DNA of 64,000 nucleotides from assembly GCA_017935185.1 (NCBI GenBank), contig JAGBIC010000029.1:1-64000 (forward strand), read 5' to 3'. This DNA is from Alistipes sp. (GTDB lineage Bacteria; Bacteroidota; Bacteroidia; Bacteroidales; Rikenellaceae). Within the stretch, counting starts at the first letter, position 1; each line of letters begins with the position of its first letter. Of this stretch, positions 33,389 to 42,326 are shown in pieces. The notes under the pieces were generated by a model that did no database searches, was not told the origin of the DNA, and worked only from the letters and a program-made list of their open reading frames with translations. The translations under genes were made by a program, and so were the position numbers.

Positions 33389-35152
33389 ATGCCTATGGAG
33401 AAGCGATGGGTAGTCCGTGCCCGTGGCAACGAAGAGGCTGTGTCGCGTTTGGCGACTCACCTCCGCATGTCACCCGTGCTGACGAACCTACTTGTACAGA
33501 GAGGCATAGACACCGTAGAAAAAGCCAACAAGTTCTTTAATCCACAGCTTTCGGATCTGCATGACCCCTATCTGATGAAGGATATGGATCGTGCCGTGGA
33601 GCGTATCGAGCGTGCCGTAGCCAATAACGAGAAGATTATGGTCTATGGCGATTACGATGTGGATGGCACCACAGCCGTAGCGTTGGTTTATAAGTTTTTG
33701 AGGCAGATAGGTCACAAAAACCTTGTTTTCTACATCCCCGACCGTTATAACGACGGTTACGGCATATCGGTCAAGGGTATCGATTACGCCGCCCGCAAGG
33801 GTGTGACTCTGGCGATTGCCCTCGATTGCGGTATTAAAGCCGTAGAAAAGGTTGTTTATGCGAAGGAGAAGGGCGTGGATTTCATTATCTGCGACCACCA
33901 TCTTCCGGCCGACGAGATTCCCGCGGCCGTAGCAGTTCTGGATCCCAAGCGCAACGACTGCAACTATCCGTTCAACGAGTTGTCAGGTTGCGGCGTAGGA
34001 TTCAAACTCGTGCAGGCGTATGCCCAGAAGCACGGTATTCCGTTCAAGGATATCGAGCATCTGTTGGACCTGCTCGTGGTAAGTATTGCATCCGACATTG
34101 TGCCTCTTACGGGCGAGAATCGTATCTTGGCCTATTATGGTCTGGAACGATTGAACCGTATGCCTTCGTCGGGATTGTTGTCGATTATCAAGTTGTGCGG
34201 TCTGGATCGCCAGACCATCACCATCGACGACATCGTGTTTAAGATTGGTCCGCGTATCAATGCCGCAGGGCGTATGCGTATGGACGAAAATGATGAGAAT
34301 GCTGCTCCGAGTGGCGGATTTGCTGCGGTGGAGTTGCTGGTGGAGGGTAACGAGAAGCAGGCACGAGAGTTCTGCGATGTTATCGACTCTTATAATCAGG
34401 ATCGTAAAAATATCGATCGCAGCGTCACTCAAGAGGCACACGATTATATCGAGTCAAACCCCGAGCTAAAGCGTCGCAAGAGCACCGTTATCTATAATCC
34501 CAAGTGGATTAAGGGTATCGTGGGTATTGTGGCTTCACGCCTTATCGAGACCTACTATCGTCCTACGGTAGTGCTTACCATGAGTAACGGTTTCGTTACC
34601 GGCTCGGCTCGCTCTGTCCCGGGATTCGATCTTTATCAGGCTGTGGAGTCATGCTCGGATCTGCTCGAGAACTTCGGTGGACATATGTATGCCGCGGGTC
34701 TTACCATGAAACCCGAAAATGTGGAGGCTTTTACCGAGCGTTTTAACGACTATGTCGAGAGGAATATCGATCCCCAGATTCTGGTGCCGCAGGTTGAAAT
34801 CGATAGCGAGTTGCTCTTCTCGGATATCACTCCGATGTTTCACCGTCAGCTCAACAGCTTTCAGCCCTTTGGCCCGGGTAATGCAGCCCCTGTGTTTGTT
34901 ACCTATGGTGCAAGTGCCCACGGTGAGCCGAAGTTGGTAGGTGCCGACATGGAGCATTTGAGGATGGATCTGGCGCAGCGTCAGAAGCCGAATACTTCGA
35001 TTCAGACCATAGCATTCCAGCAGCCAACGCATTATGAGTGGGTGCGTTCGGGTCGTCCTGTTGATGTGTGTTATCAGATTGTCGAGAACCACTACCGTGG
35101 CTCGGTTACTACGCAATTGCGTATAAAGGATATAAAGCGAGTTGTCAAATAA
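33389..35152 (+). CDS. recJ: Single-stranded-DNA exonuclease RecJ
   Basis: This is a 587-residue DHH-family 5'-3' exonuclease used in recombination and mismatch repair. Motif I is MVYGDYDVDGTTA near residue 88, ALDCG follows near 148, and the DHH motif is IICDHHLPADE near 170. The DHHA1 domain shows GFVTGSARSVPGFDLYQA and GGHMYAAGLT near 400-435. The C-terminal OB domain ends with the QLRIKDIKR strand. Length is typical. Confidence 0.97.
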   Translation: MPMEKRWVVRARGNEEAVSRLATHLRMSPVLTNLLVQRGIDTVEKANKFFNPQLSDLHDPYLMKDMDRAVERIERAVANNEKIMVYGDYDVDGTTAVALVYKFLRQIGHKNLVFYIPDRYNDGYGISVKGIDYAARKGVTLAIALDCGIKAVEKVVYAKEKGVDFIICDHHLPADEIPAAVAVLDPKRNDCNYPFNELSGCGVGFKLVQAYAQKHGIPFKDIEHLLDLLVVSIASDIVPLTGENRILAYYGLERLNRMPSSGLLSIIKLCGLDRQTITIDDIVFKIGPRINAAGRMRMDENDENAAPSGGFAAVELLVEGNEKQAREFCDVIDSYNQDRKNIDRSVTQEAHDYIESNPELKRRKSTVIYNPKWIKGIVGIVASRLIETYYRPTVVLTMSNGFVTGSARSVPGFDLYQAVESCSDLLENFGGHMYAAGLTMKPENVEAFTERFNDYVERNIDPQILVPQVEIDSELLFSDITPMFHRQLNSFQPFGPGNAAPVFVTYGASAHGEPKLVGADMEHLRMDLAQRQKPNTSIQTIAFQQPTHYEWVRSGRPVDVCYQIVENHYRGSVTTQLRIKDIKRVVK

Positions 35153-35181
35153 CCCCTTGTGGGTCGACAGCCGTCGCAGAT

Positions 35182-35540
35182 TTTTGCAAGTACGCTCTAT
35201 CGCTGCCCGAAAGGGGAGAGGAAAGTCCGAGCAACACAGAGCGCCGCACGAGTTAACGGCTCGATGCTTGTGAGGGTGTAGTAGCGTAACAGAGAATAAC
35301 CGCCGATGTCGCTTTCGGGTGGCAGGTAAGGGTGAAAAGGTGGGGTAAGAGCCCACCGCAGCGGCAGCAATGTCGTCTGGCTGTACGCCTTGCGGGTTGC
35401 AAGACCATGTATACCGACAATTAAGGGTTGCTCGTCCAATGTCGGGGGGTAGGTTGCTAGAGGCTGTGGGTGACCACAGTCGTAGATAAATGATAGAGGC
35501 TCTTTCGGGAGTACAGAACTCGGCTTATAGTATTTGCAAA
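35182..35540 (+). ncRNA. rnpB: RNase P RNA, bacterial class A
   Basis: The catalytic RNA that matures tRNA 5' ends. The universally conserved GAGGAAAGTCCGAGC block is at about 35217-35231 and the partner ACAGAACTCGGCTTATAG segment is at about 35513-35530. P1 is formed by TTTGCAAGTA near 35183 and TATTTGCAAA at 35531-35540. Length is about 360 bases. Its protein partner RnpA is encoded at 51853-52269. A terminator follows directly. Confidence 0.95.
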
Positions 35541-35547
35541 TGTTTGA

Positions 35548-35579
35548 AGGTTGTGCCATTTGGGGCGCAACCTTTTTTT
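35548..35579 (+). terminator. Terminator of rnpB
   Basis: AGGTTGTGCC (35548-35557) pairs with GGGCGCAACCT (35563-35573) and runs into seven T. Confidence 0.9.
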
Positions 35580-35613
35580 GTAATTTTTTCTTGCGGCTTT
35601 GACGATTGCCGCT

Positions 35614-36258
35614 CTATTCAAAGACCAAAAACTCTTCGCTCGAGGTCATGCAGTGGGGGCAGAAGTAGGGGAGTAACGACTCCTCGCTGACAGCTCCGCA
35701 GGTGGGACATACCATATATATAGACACCGTCTGGGTGTCGGTTGCGAGCTCGCGTTGCAGAATCATTATCTGCCTCACCTCGCTGGCATCACACCATGTG
35801 AGCATGCGGGCCACATAGCGGTTGCCATCCTTGAGCGCCTGCTCTATACCGTTGTGGGTGGTGGAGTTGTGGTGTAACAGTTTGTGCTGTATGGCGTGCG
35901 ATAGCAGTGAATCGCTATCCTCGTAACCCTTGTCGGGCATTATGGGTATCTGAAAAACTCCGCCTAATGAGTTGATGGCTTTGCGGCAATTTTCATATTG
36001 CACCTCGGAGGCTGCCGACATGGTGTGTAGCAGTGTGGCGAGCCGGTGTAGCGAATCCTGCTCGGCCTGTCGGGCGTGGGCTGCATAGTTGCGATATTCG
36101 CTATGTTTCAGGCGGCAGATATGTTTTAATTGTTGCAGCGACTCCTGCCAGAGTTGCTCTGTGTGCCGACTCTCCCTTTGGCCGTGCAGATATGCGGTGG
36201 CGAGGGCAATGAGGCCTGTGAAAAAGGCTATTACGAAGAGTGTTCTGAGATATTTCAT
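35614..36258 (-). CDS. Membrane-anchored protein with rubredoxin-like zinc ribbon
   Basis: This is a 214-residue protein. A single N-terminal membrane segment (FVIAFFTGLIALATAYL) is followed by a helical domain with many His, Glu and Gln residues (about 30-165) that recalls the four-helix body of rubrerythrin. The C-terminal ribbon CPTCGAVSEESLLPYFCPHC, near 184-203, is typical of rubrerythrin tails. Rubrerythrins reduce peroxide with a di-iron site, but I cannot confirm the full set of ExxH ligands here. The membrane anchor is unusual. It is separated from rpmH by 126 bases containing the rpmH terminator. Confidence 0.65.
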   Translation of the reverse strand: MKYLRTLFVIAFFTGLIALATAYLHGQRESRHTEQLWQESLQQLKHICRLKHSEYRNYAAHARQAEQDSLHRLATLLHTMSAASEVQYENCRKAINSLGGVFQIPIMPDKGYEDSDSLLSHAIQHKLLHHNSTTHNGIEQALKDGNRYVARMLTWCDASEVRQIMILQRELATDTQTVSIYMVCPTCGAVSEESLLPYFCPHCMTSSEEFLVFE

Positions 36259-36323
36259 GCTGAATCAACAGCATAAATTATGCCCCGTTACGCAAAGGGT
36301 GTCGTCGCGATAAAAACATAATA

Positions 36324-36361
36324 TAAAAAACAAGAGGGAACCGCGTCCGGCTCCCTCTTAT
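36324..36361 (-). terminator. Terminator of rpmH
   Basis: On the minus strand AAGAGGGAGCC pairs with GGTTCCCTCTT around GGACGC, followed by GTTTTTTAT. It lies 24 bases after the rpmH stop. Confidence 0.85.
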
Positions 36362-36384
36362 TTTCCTGATTGAAAATCAGAAAA

Positions 36385-36552
36385 TTAAGCATACTTGAAT
36401 GTTGACTCATCTGATACGGTCAACTTCTTACGTCCCTTAGCGCGACGTGCTGCCAAAACCTTACGGCCGTTAGCAGTAGCCATTCTCTGACGGAATCCAT
36501 GCTTGTTGATTCTCTTGCGGCGAGAAGGCTGATAAGTTCTTTTCATTGCCAT
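36385..36552 (-). CDS. rpmH: 50S ribosomal protein L34
   Basis: This is a 55-residue, very basic ribosomal protein. The family signature [18 protein letters not shown] is at the N-terminus, followed by [22 protein letters not shown]. The tail [10 protein letters not shown] is a short Bacteroidales-type extension. It starts MAMKRTY; an alternative ATG two codons later is possible. It has its own promoter and terminator, and unlike in many bacteria rnpA is not next to it. Confidence 0.98.
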   Translation of the reverse strand: MAMKRTYQPSRRKRINKHGFRQRMATANGRKVLAARRAKGRKKLTVSDESTFKYA

Positions 36553-36639
36553 AACGATATCGTTTTTATGTTTGTTCCTAAAATTATGGTTTTAGCTCAT
36601 TTTGCGCAGATTACGCTGTAACATAATCTTTGCGGAGTG

Positions 36640-36671
36640 CAAAGGTAAAACGATTTTTCCGATTTCGCAAA
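36640..36671 (-). promoter_or_regulatory. Promoter of rpmH
   Basis: On the minus strand TTTG (36671-36668), 20 bases, then TACCTTTG (36647-36640): an exact consensus match. The leader is about 80 bases. Confidence 0.8.
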
Positions 36672-36752
36672 ATATTTGCAAATAAAATATACTTCACAAG
36701 GCTATTTCTGCTCTATAAAGCGCTGTGACGCCATATTTTTTGACCTCAAATA

Positions 36753-37310
36753 TTACATTTCGTCGAATAGATCCACCTCGCCACGCTCGACTTTTCCATA
36801 CATTGCAGCCAGCTCGGCCACCACAGGCGATACCAATTCGATGGTGTCTTTTATTGCGTCGCCATGTGTTTTATCGCCTTTGATGCGATATAACATGGCG
36901 GCATATAGTGCGCGGAATGATAGTTCGGTGTCGCTTACATCCTCCTTTTTCACCAGCGTGCGTAACATCGGGAGCTGTGGAGCCAGTCGTGCAAAGGTCT
37001 TGCGGTAATGCTCGCCTATGGGGTTCTGCATGAGTTGCAGATGAAGGTTGTGCATGTCGGCAATAAGGTGCAGGGTGTGCTCCAGATGACCACTCTGCTC
37101 CTTGCCCTCCTTGCGCAGCAGATTCACAATATCCATATACCATAGCAGAAAGATATGTTTCTGCTCCTCATCTACCTCTCGTGGTGCTACCAGCTGCGAG
37201 TAGATAGCCTCGGGGCTGAACTGTAAGGCTCGTAACAAATCCTCCAACTGCCAAAGATAGAGTATATACTCGGCAATGTTCTCTTTTCGTTTTGCTTGTG
37301 CTATATCCAT
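36753..37310 (-). CDS. DUF4924-family protein
   Basis: This is a 185-residue, all-helical cytoplasmic protein (starts MDIAQAKRKENIAEYILYLW; middle block NLLRKEGKEQSGHLEHT; end FDEM). It matches the Bacteroidetes-restricted DUF4924 pattern as I remember it. No catalytic motif is visible. It is the last gene of a minus-strand run containing the endonuclease, dtd, RluA-type and cdd genes, 39 bases after the endonuclease. Function unknown. Confidence 0.75.
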   Translation of the reverse strand: MDIAQAKRKENIAEYILYLWQLEDLLRALQFSPEAIYSQLVAPREVDEEQKHIFLLWYMDIVNLLRKEGKEQSGHLEHTLHLIADMHNLHLQLMQNPIGEHYRKTFARLAPQLPMLRTLVKKEDVSDTELSFRALYAAMLYRIKGDKTHGDAIKDTIELVSPVVAELAAMYGKVERGEVDLFDEM

Positions 37311-37349
37311 AGGGTTCTGTAACTTTTATTCAAATTCTTATGGGTTGTA

Positions 37350-38375
37350 TTATAATCCCCACTCTTCGGCTACGGCCTGACTCTTTGGGGCGTTTTTTAC
37401 TCCTGCGAAAAAGTTGAGCCCCGTCAGGCGCTCCAGCTCCTTTACGCTCATCATATCGCTCTTTGCCGTGCGGCGTGAAGCCGAATAGTGCCCCACGATA
37501 AATGCGGCGCACTTAAGCTCCGAGGCCGAACATTCGTAAACGCTCTTGCCCGATGACCCACTCTTGGTGCGTAGCAGAACCTTATAGAATGCTGTCGGCA
37601 CGGCGACGCTCTTGCCATCGTTCTTGTTGATGGTGGTTGAGGCCTTAACCTCGCGACCCGAGTGGTCGGTATAGTCGTCAAAAATAGCTCCTGTCACAAC
37701 ATAAAGAGTGTCGCGGCAGATATGGCGATCGGTAAACGACTCGAGGTTGTTCCACACACCGCCACGGGCATTAAACCCTTCACGCAGCTGGGGTGCAATG
37801 TTTGTGACGTAAAAAACCTGATCGTTCAGCTCTTGAGTGGCGGTGCGTTCTGCCGAGCCGAGGATGTGCCCTCGGGTGTATTCGCCATAGGAGCGTTTCA
37901 GCAATGGTTGTATCTCAACAGGTAATTTTGGGTCGAAGGCGTAGTTGTCGCTACGTTTGATAGAGCCTTTGTAGCTGCGATGCATGGGAGCTGCCACCCA
38001 GACGGGGCAACGGTGCTTGCGGCTGAAACATACCGAGTAGTTGCGCCGGCCATTGCTGGTGTGGTAGGCGGTGTAGTGGTCTTTGTTTTTGGTGGCAGAA
38101 GGAAGCTCTGCCCAGCCGCTGCGATAGGGCTTTGCGGCGGGGGCGCTGTTCGGAGCAGAGTTCTCGGAAGAGATTCCTGATGTTGCGATGTCGGGGGCTG
38201 AACTGTCGGGGAACGGAACTCCGTTGCCGGCAACAGCCTCGACCACAGCCGAGATTTTGTCTTGGTGCGGAGCGATGTAGTTGTCGTATAGATAATGACC
38301 TGCAAGCAGTATGACTATTACCACTATATATATCAGCTGACGTTTGCCGCCCAAACGTTGTGTGCGCCTTCTCAT
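37350..38375 (-). CDS. DNA/RNA non-specific endonuclease, membrane-anchored
   Basis: This is a 341-residue protein with one N-terminal membrane segment (LIYIVVIVILLAGHYLYD) and a Ser/Pro-rich linker to about residue 80, so the nuclease faces the periplasm. The NUC domain (about 100-335) has the active-site block YTRGHILGSAER, where DRGH is usual; the catalytic His is kept. It also has the metal-site region FYVTNIAPQLREGFN followed by VWNNLE. It sits two bases from dtd. Roles in nutrient acquisition or DNA defence are possible. Confidence 0.88.
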   Translation of the reverse strand: MRRRTQRLGGKRQLIYIVVIVILLAGHYLYDNYIAPHQDKISAVVEAVAGNGVPFPDSSAPDIATSGISSENSAPNSAPAAKPYRSGWAELPSATKNKDHYTAYHTSNGRRNYSVCFSRKHRCPVWVAAPMHRSYKGSIKRSDNYAFDPKLPVEIQPLLKRSYGEYTRGHILGSAERTATQELNDQVFYVTNIAPQLREGFNARGGVWNNLESFTDRHICRDTLYVVTGAIFDDYTDHSGREVKASTTINKNDGKSVAVPTAFYKVLLRTKSGSSGKSVYECSASELKCAAFIVGHYSASRRTAKSDMMSVKELERLTGLNFFAGVKNAPKSQAVAEEWGL

Positions 38376-38377
38376 TG

Positions 38378-38830
38378 TTATTCTCTGTTGCGTGAATCAA
38401 TCCAAATCGTTACAGGGCCATCGTTTACCAACTTGACCTTCATATCTGCGCTGAACACTCCTGTGGCCACTTTGTTGCCTGATGCCTGCTCGACGGTCTC
38501 TACAAAACGCTCGTACATGGGGCGTGAGATAGCTTCGGGTGCGGCGCGGAAGTAGGAGGGGCGATTGCCCTTCTTTGTAGAGGCGTGGAGGGTAAATTGG
38601 CTTACAACCATTATCTGACCATCTATCTGATTGACATCAAGGTTCATAACCCCCTGCTCATCATCGAAGATGCGCAGACGTAGCAACTTCCCTGTAAGCC
38701 AGTCGATATCCTCTTGGGTGTCGGCCTCCTCTATGCCGACCAATACCAACAGGCCTTTGCCTATCTCTGAATATGTTTTATTGTCGATGTTGACCGATGC
38801 TCGGCTAACGCGTTGTATAAGTAATCTCAT
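38378..38830 (-). CDS. dtd: D-aminoacyl-tRNA deacylase
   Basis: This is a 150-residue enzyme that removes D-amino acids wrongly attached to tRNA. It begins MRLLIQRVSRASV; the active-site motifs SQFTLHA near residue 78 and NDGPVTIWIDS near 137 are intact. Length is normal. The gene is two bases from the genes on both sides. Confidence 0.97.
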   Translation of the reverse strand: MRLLIQRVSRASVNIDNKTYSEIGKGLLVLVGIEEADTQEDIDWLTGKLLRLRIFDDEQGVMNLDVNQIDGQIMVVSQFTLHASTKKGNRPSYFRAAPEAISRPMYERFVETVEQASGNKVATGVFSADMKVKLVNDGPVTIWIDSRNRE

Positions 38831-38832
38831 AG

Positions 38833-39516
38833 CTACATATTTTCAAAAAACTCCCACAAATTATCCTTTGGCGTGGGGGCTGTAATGCTTATGGGCTCCT
38901 TGCGCACGGGGTGTATGAACTCCACTCGGCGAGAGTGGAGTGAAATGCCTCCATCGGGGTTTGAGCGTTTTGCGCCATACTTCAAATCGCCCTTTATGGG
39001 GCAGCCTATCTTCGAGAGTTGGGCTCTGATTTGATGATGACGGCCGGTGAGCAGTTCAACCTCGATGAGTGTGTATCGTGTTGAGCAGCCCAGCATTTTG
39101 TAGTTCAGCTGCGCCTTTTTACCATCGGCCTTTGGCTTGTCGTAGGCTCGGCTGCGGTTGGTACGACCATCACGCACGATGTAGTGGGTAAGCGAACCCT
39201 CCTCGGGGTTGGGGGCAGATTCCGTTATTGCCCAATAGCTTTTGTGTATCTCGCCACTACGAATCATCTCGTTCAGACGGATGAGCGCCTTCGAAGTCTT
39301 GGCAAAGAGAACTGCGCCGCTTACGGGACGGTCTATGCGATGCACCACGCCCAGAAAAACATCCCCGGGCTTGTGGTCGCGAACCTGTATCATGGCCTTT
39401 ATCTCGGCCTCCAGCGCATCGTCGCTTTCGCGGTCGGGCTGAACCAAATCGCCGCAGCGCTTGTTTACCACGATGATGTGGTTGTCTTCATACAATATAT
39501 CTTCGGGACGAAACAT
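38833..39516 (-). CDS. RluA-family RNA pseudouridine synthase
   Basis: This is a 227-residue enzyme converting uridine to pseudouridine in rRNA or tRNA. The catalytic Asp is in GVVHRIDRPVSGAVLFAKT near residue 62; the later GRHHQIRAQLSKIGCPIKGDLKYG block is typical of RluA enzymes. It lacks the N-terminal S4 domain found in RluC and RluD, so the target site cannot be assigned. Tightly packed between dtd and cdd. Confidence 0.93.
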   Translation of the reverse strand: MFRPEDILYEDNHIIVVNKRCGDLVQPDRESDDALEAEIKAMIQVRDHKPGDVFLGVVHRIDRPVSGAVLFAKTSKALIRLNEMIRSGEIHKSYWAITESAPNPEEGSLTHYIVRDGRTNRSRAYDKPKADGKKAQLNYKMLGCSTRYTLIEVELLTGRHHQIRAQLSKIGCPIKGDLKYGAKRSNPDGGISLHSRRVEFIHPVRKEPISITAPTPKDNLWEFFENM

Positions 39517-39520
39517 AATC

Positions 39521-39976
39521 TTAAAGTTTAAAGGTGAATGGGAGTAAAACCTGTGCCGAGTCCACCACCGTTGCCGTGTCGCCGCCCGACATTATTATGC
39601 GTATGGGGCTCTGCTGGCGATTCTCGACATCGAGCAATGTCTGACGGCATCCTCCGCAGGGATAACACTCGTGTGTCGATGGGTCGGAGGCAATGGCAAA
39701 GACTACTATTTTATCATCGGAATGATTGCTCTGGTAGTTGTAGAGCAGAACCCGCTCAGCGCACATGCCCGAGGGAAATACCTCGCTCTCGCTGTTGGCG
39801 GCCGAGATAATTGCACCACTCTCCAGCAGTGCCGCAGCACCCACCTTGAAATTGGAATATGGCGCATATGCCTTTCGGGTGGCCATCTGTGCTGCCTCCA
39901 CCAATATTTTATCGTCGTCAGGCAACTCCTCCAAAGATGAGTAGTGACGATAGCTGATTTGTAATTGCTTTTGCAT
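39521..39976 (-). CDS. cdd: Cytidine deaminase
   Basis: This is a 151-residue zinc enzyme of pyrimidine salvage converting cytidine to uridine. The zinc site is formed by PSGMCAERVLLYNY (Cys-Ala-Glu) and YPCGGCRQTLLDV. The APYSNFKVGAAAL segment binds substrate. It is the first gene of the minus-strand run down to 36753, with its own consensus promoter. Confidence 0.96.
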   Translation of the reverse strand: MQKQLQISYRHYSSLEELPDDDKILVEAAQMATRKAYAPYSNFKVGAAALLESGAIISAANSESEVFPSGMCAERVLLYNYQSNHSDDKIVVFAIASDPSTHECYPCGGCRQTLLDVENRQQSPIRIIMSGGDTATVVDSAQVLLPFTFKL

Positions 39977-39992
39977 CGAACAATCTTTTTTG

Positions 39993-40023
39993 CAAATATA
40001 CTACAACCGCAGTCCACAACAAA
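39993..40023 (-). promoter_or_regulatory. Promoter of the cdd-to-DUF4924 run
   Basis: On the minus strand TTTG (40023-40020), 19 bases, TATATTTG (40000-39993). It is back to back with the promoter at 40030-40061; the two -33 elements are six bases apart. Confidence 0.7.
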
Positions 40024-40029
40024 ATTTAT

Positions 40030-40061
40030 TTTGCATAGCACAAACACTTTTTTTATCTTTG
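40030..40061 (+). promoter_or_regulatory. Promoter of def-lnt-folC
   Basis: TTTG (40030-40033), 20 bases, TATCTTTG (40054-40061). The predicted leader of about 100 bases contains a small GAACG/CGTTC hairpin. Confidence 0.7.
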
Positions 40062-40166
40062 TGATGTCAAAAAAAGCATTGAGTAAAGAACGGTTTGTCG
40101 TTCGACTTTAATGTGTGCGGGAGAGAGTGCCGTATATAAAATGTTTTGGTGCTTTGCGGAATGATT

Positions 40167-40748
40167 ATGAAACAATTATTGTCAGCATTGATGTTTATCT
40201 CATTTTTTTCGGGATGTGGTCGGGGCTTCTCTGCGTTGGAGCATAAGCTTATTCGTAAGGGTGGTGGCGATATTATGCGCGTGTTGGAGATTACCAACGA
40301 GCAGGATTCGTTGCTCTTGCGTCGGAAGAGCCTGCCGCTTGACGAACACATGGTGCGCAAAGGTGATTTTAAACTTTTGTGCCAACGTATGCTGGCCACC
40401 GTGCAGAACCCCGAAAACGAAGGGGTGGGTATTGCAGCCCCGCAGGTTGGTATGTTGCGCCGTTTGGTGGCTGTGCAGCGGTTTGATAAGGATGGAGAGC
40501 CTTTCGAGTTTTTTGTCAATCCCGAAATTGTTGAATATGGCGAGCCGAAAAAATCGGGCGGTGAAGGATGCTTGTCGGTGCCTGACCGCAGGGGCGATGT
40601 TGTACGCTCGCAGAGGATAAAGTTGCGTTATAGAGATGCTGATTTTGTTCTGCGCGAAGAGTATATCGAAGGCTTTACTGCTGTAATATGCCAGCATGAA
40701 ATAGACCATCTTGATGGAATATTATATATTGATAGAGAAGAGAAATAA
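40167..40748 (+). CDS. def: Peptide deformylase with lipoprotein signal
   Basis: This is a metal enzyme that removes N-formyl groups from peptides. All three motifs are intact: GVGIAAPQVG, EGCLSVP and QHEIDHLDG. In frame ahead of the usual PDF start lies a lipoprotein-type signal (MKQLLSALMFISFFSGC), so the enzyme may be exported and anchored. Similar second-type deformylases occur in Bacteroidales. A cytoplasmic form starting at the internal ATG at 40275 (MRVLEITNEQDS) is a real alternative. It is followed within 15 bases by lnt, the last enzyme of lipoprotein maturation. Confidence 0.9.
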   Translation: MKQLLSALMFISFFSGCGRGFSALEHKLIRKGGGDIMRVLEITNEQDSLLLRRKSLPLDEHMVRKGDFKLLCQRMLATVQNPENEGVGIAAPQVGMLRRLVAVQRFDKDGEPFEFFVNPEIVEYGEPKKSGGEGCLSVPDRRGDVVRSQRIKLRYRDADFVLREEYIEGFTAVICQHEIDHLDGILYIDREEK

Positions 40749-40763
40749 AACAATAAATATGTT

Positions 40764-42317
40764 ATGAAACAGAAACTTATTTGTGTCGCCATATCAGTTG
40801 TGCTGCTTTCGTTGGGGTGGCTTGGTATTAGTGGTTTTACAACGCTTGTAGGACTGATTCCGTTATTGTATATCAGTGCCTCGTATGGCTCATCGGCGCG
40901 CGATTGGTGGCGTATGGCGGGATGGGCGGCCTTAACATTCGCTTTGTGGAATATTGCCACTGTGTGGTGGGTTTGGATTGCTACGCCTATCGGCCCGATT
41001 GCGGCAACGGCGTTTTCGACATTCTGGAATTTAGTGGCATTTATGACCTTCCACTATGTTTCAAAGCGAGCTCCAAAGGTTATCGCATATATACTCATGG
41101 TGGCTGTATGGATAGCTACCGAGTATCTCTATACCTATGCCGAGGTTCTTTCGTTCCCGTGGCTTACGCTCGGCAATGCCTTCTCGGGCGATGTGTGGGC
41201 TGTGCAGTGGTATGAGTATACAGGCGTTATGGGCGGCTCATTGTGGGTGCTGCTCTCTAATATTGCCATCTACGAAGCTCTGCAATCGAAACGCAAAGGT
41301 TCTGTCGTGTGTGCTATGGCGGTTGTTGCTGTGCCGATAGTGCTGTCGTTGGCTCTGTATATGACCTACAAACCTTCGGGCGAGAGTGTCAAGGTGTCGG
41401 TGGTGCAGCCTAATGTCGATTGTTACGAAGAGAAATTTGTCGATAGTGCGCAGAAGCAGATGGATAACCTGCTCTCTCTTATCTCCGAGGCACCTACCGA
41501 TAGCGAGATAGTCGCTTTGCCTGAAACGGCTATTCCGGTGCAACTCGATGCCGATAATCCCAATGCATCACCAGTTATTGTGATGTTGCATAGGCATCTT
41601 GATGAAATTAAGTCGCAGTCGATTCTCGTTACGGGTGCTTCTACCTACAAAATCTATCGAGAGGGTGAGAAGCCCTCTGTTACAGCGCGTCGCTCGGTGG
41701 AGTTCTATTACGATAACTTTAATTCGGCGATAGCTCTTCGCACTCGTGATGAGAGTGTCATCCACCACAAGATGCGTCTGGTTATTGGTGTTGAGGCTAT
41801 GCCTTTCCCGGGCTTGATTAAAAAGTTTTTCAATTTGGGAGGCATTGCCGGACAGCTGGGCCGTAACGATAAAGCCACGGTCTTCACAAGCGGAGATTTG
41901 ACTGCTGGAGCTGCAATTTGCTATGAGGGTCTGTATGGTGAGTGGTTTGCCCGCTTTGTAAGAGAAGGAGCACAGGTAATGACTGTTTTGTCAAACGATG
42001 GCTGGTGGGGCAATACCCCGGGCCATAAGCGATTGTTCGACTTCTGTCGTCTGCGTGCCATCGAGAGCCGTCGAGCCATAGGTCGTAGTGCCAATACGGG
42101 TATTTCTGGCTTTATCACCCCTCGTGGTGATGTTGTTCAGAGCCTTGGATGGGATAAGCGGGGTGTGCTTACATCCGAGCTGGAGAAACGTCACGATACT
42201 ACAATGTATGTGCGCTATGGCGATTGGGTAGGTCGTTTGTCGCTCTTGGTTGCAGTGCTGGGTTTGCTTTATTATTCGGCTTATCGTGTGCGTCGCAAGA
42301 ACCATCTTGTAGAGTAA
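40764..42317 (+). CDS. lnt: Apolipoprotein N-acyltransferase
   Basis: This is a 517-residue inner-membrane enzyme adding the third acyl chain to lipoproteins. About six N-terminal membrane segments precede a nitrilase-fold domain. The active-site Glu is in ALPETAIP, the Lys probably in IHHKMRLVIGVE, and the nucleophile Cys in AAICYEGLYGEW. DGWWGNTPGHKRLF is also conserved. The last membrane segment is at the C-terminus (LSLLVAVLGLLYYSAY). It fits the lipoprotein-rich gene content of the window. Confidence 0.95.
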   Translation: MKQKLICVAISVVLLSLGWLGISGFTTLVGLIPLLYISASYGSSARDWWRMAGWAALTFALWNIATVWWVWIATPIGPIAATAFSTFWNLVAFMTFHYVSKRAPKVIAYILMVAVWIATEYLYTYAEVLSFPWLTLGNAFSGDVWAVQWYEYTGVMGGSLWVLLSNIAIYEALQSKRKGSVVCAMAVVAVPIVLSLALYMTYKPSGESVKVSVVQPNVDCYEEKFVDSAQKQMDNLLSLISEAPTDSEIVALPETAIPVQLDADNPNASPVIVMLHRHLDEIKSQSILVTGASTYKIYREGEKPSVTARRSVEFYYDNFNSAIALRTRDESVIHHKMRLVIGVEAMPFPGLIKKFFNLGGIAGQLGRNDKATVFTSGDLTAGAAICYEGLYGEWFARFVREGAQVMTVLSNDGWWGNTPGHKRLFDFCRLRAIESRRAIGRSANTGISGFITPRGDVVQSLGWDKRGVLTSELEKRHDTTMYVRYGDWVGRLSLLVAVLGLLYYSAYRVRRKNHLVE

Positions 42318-42326
42318 TTTGCAGTG

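Noticed and set aside
32670..35152. Mobile element or defence system around lipB-recJ
   Set aside because: RecJ homologues occur in some defence loci, but here all motifs and neighbours are those of housekeeping lipA-lipB-recJ.
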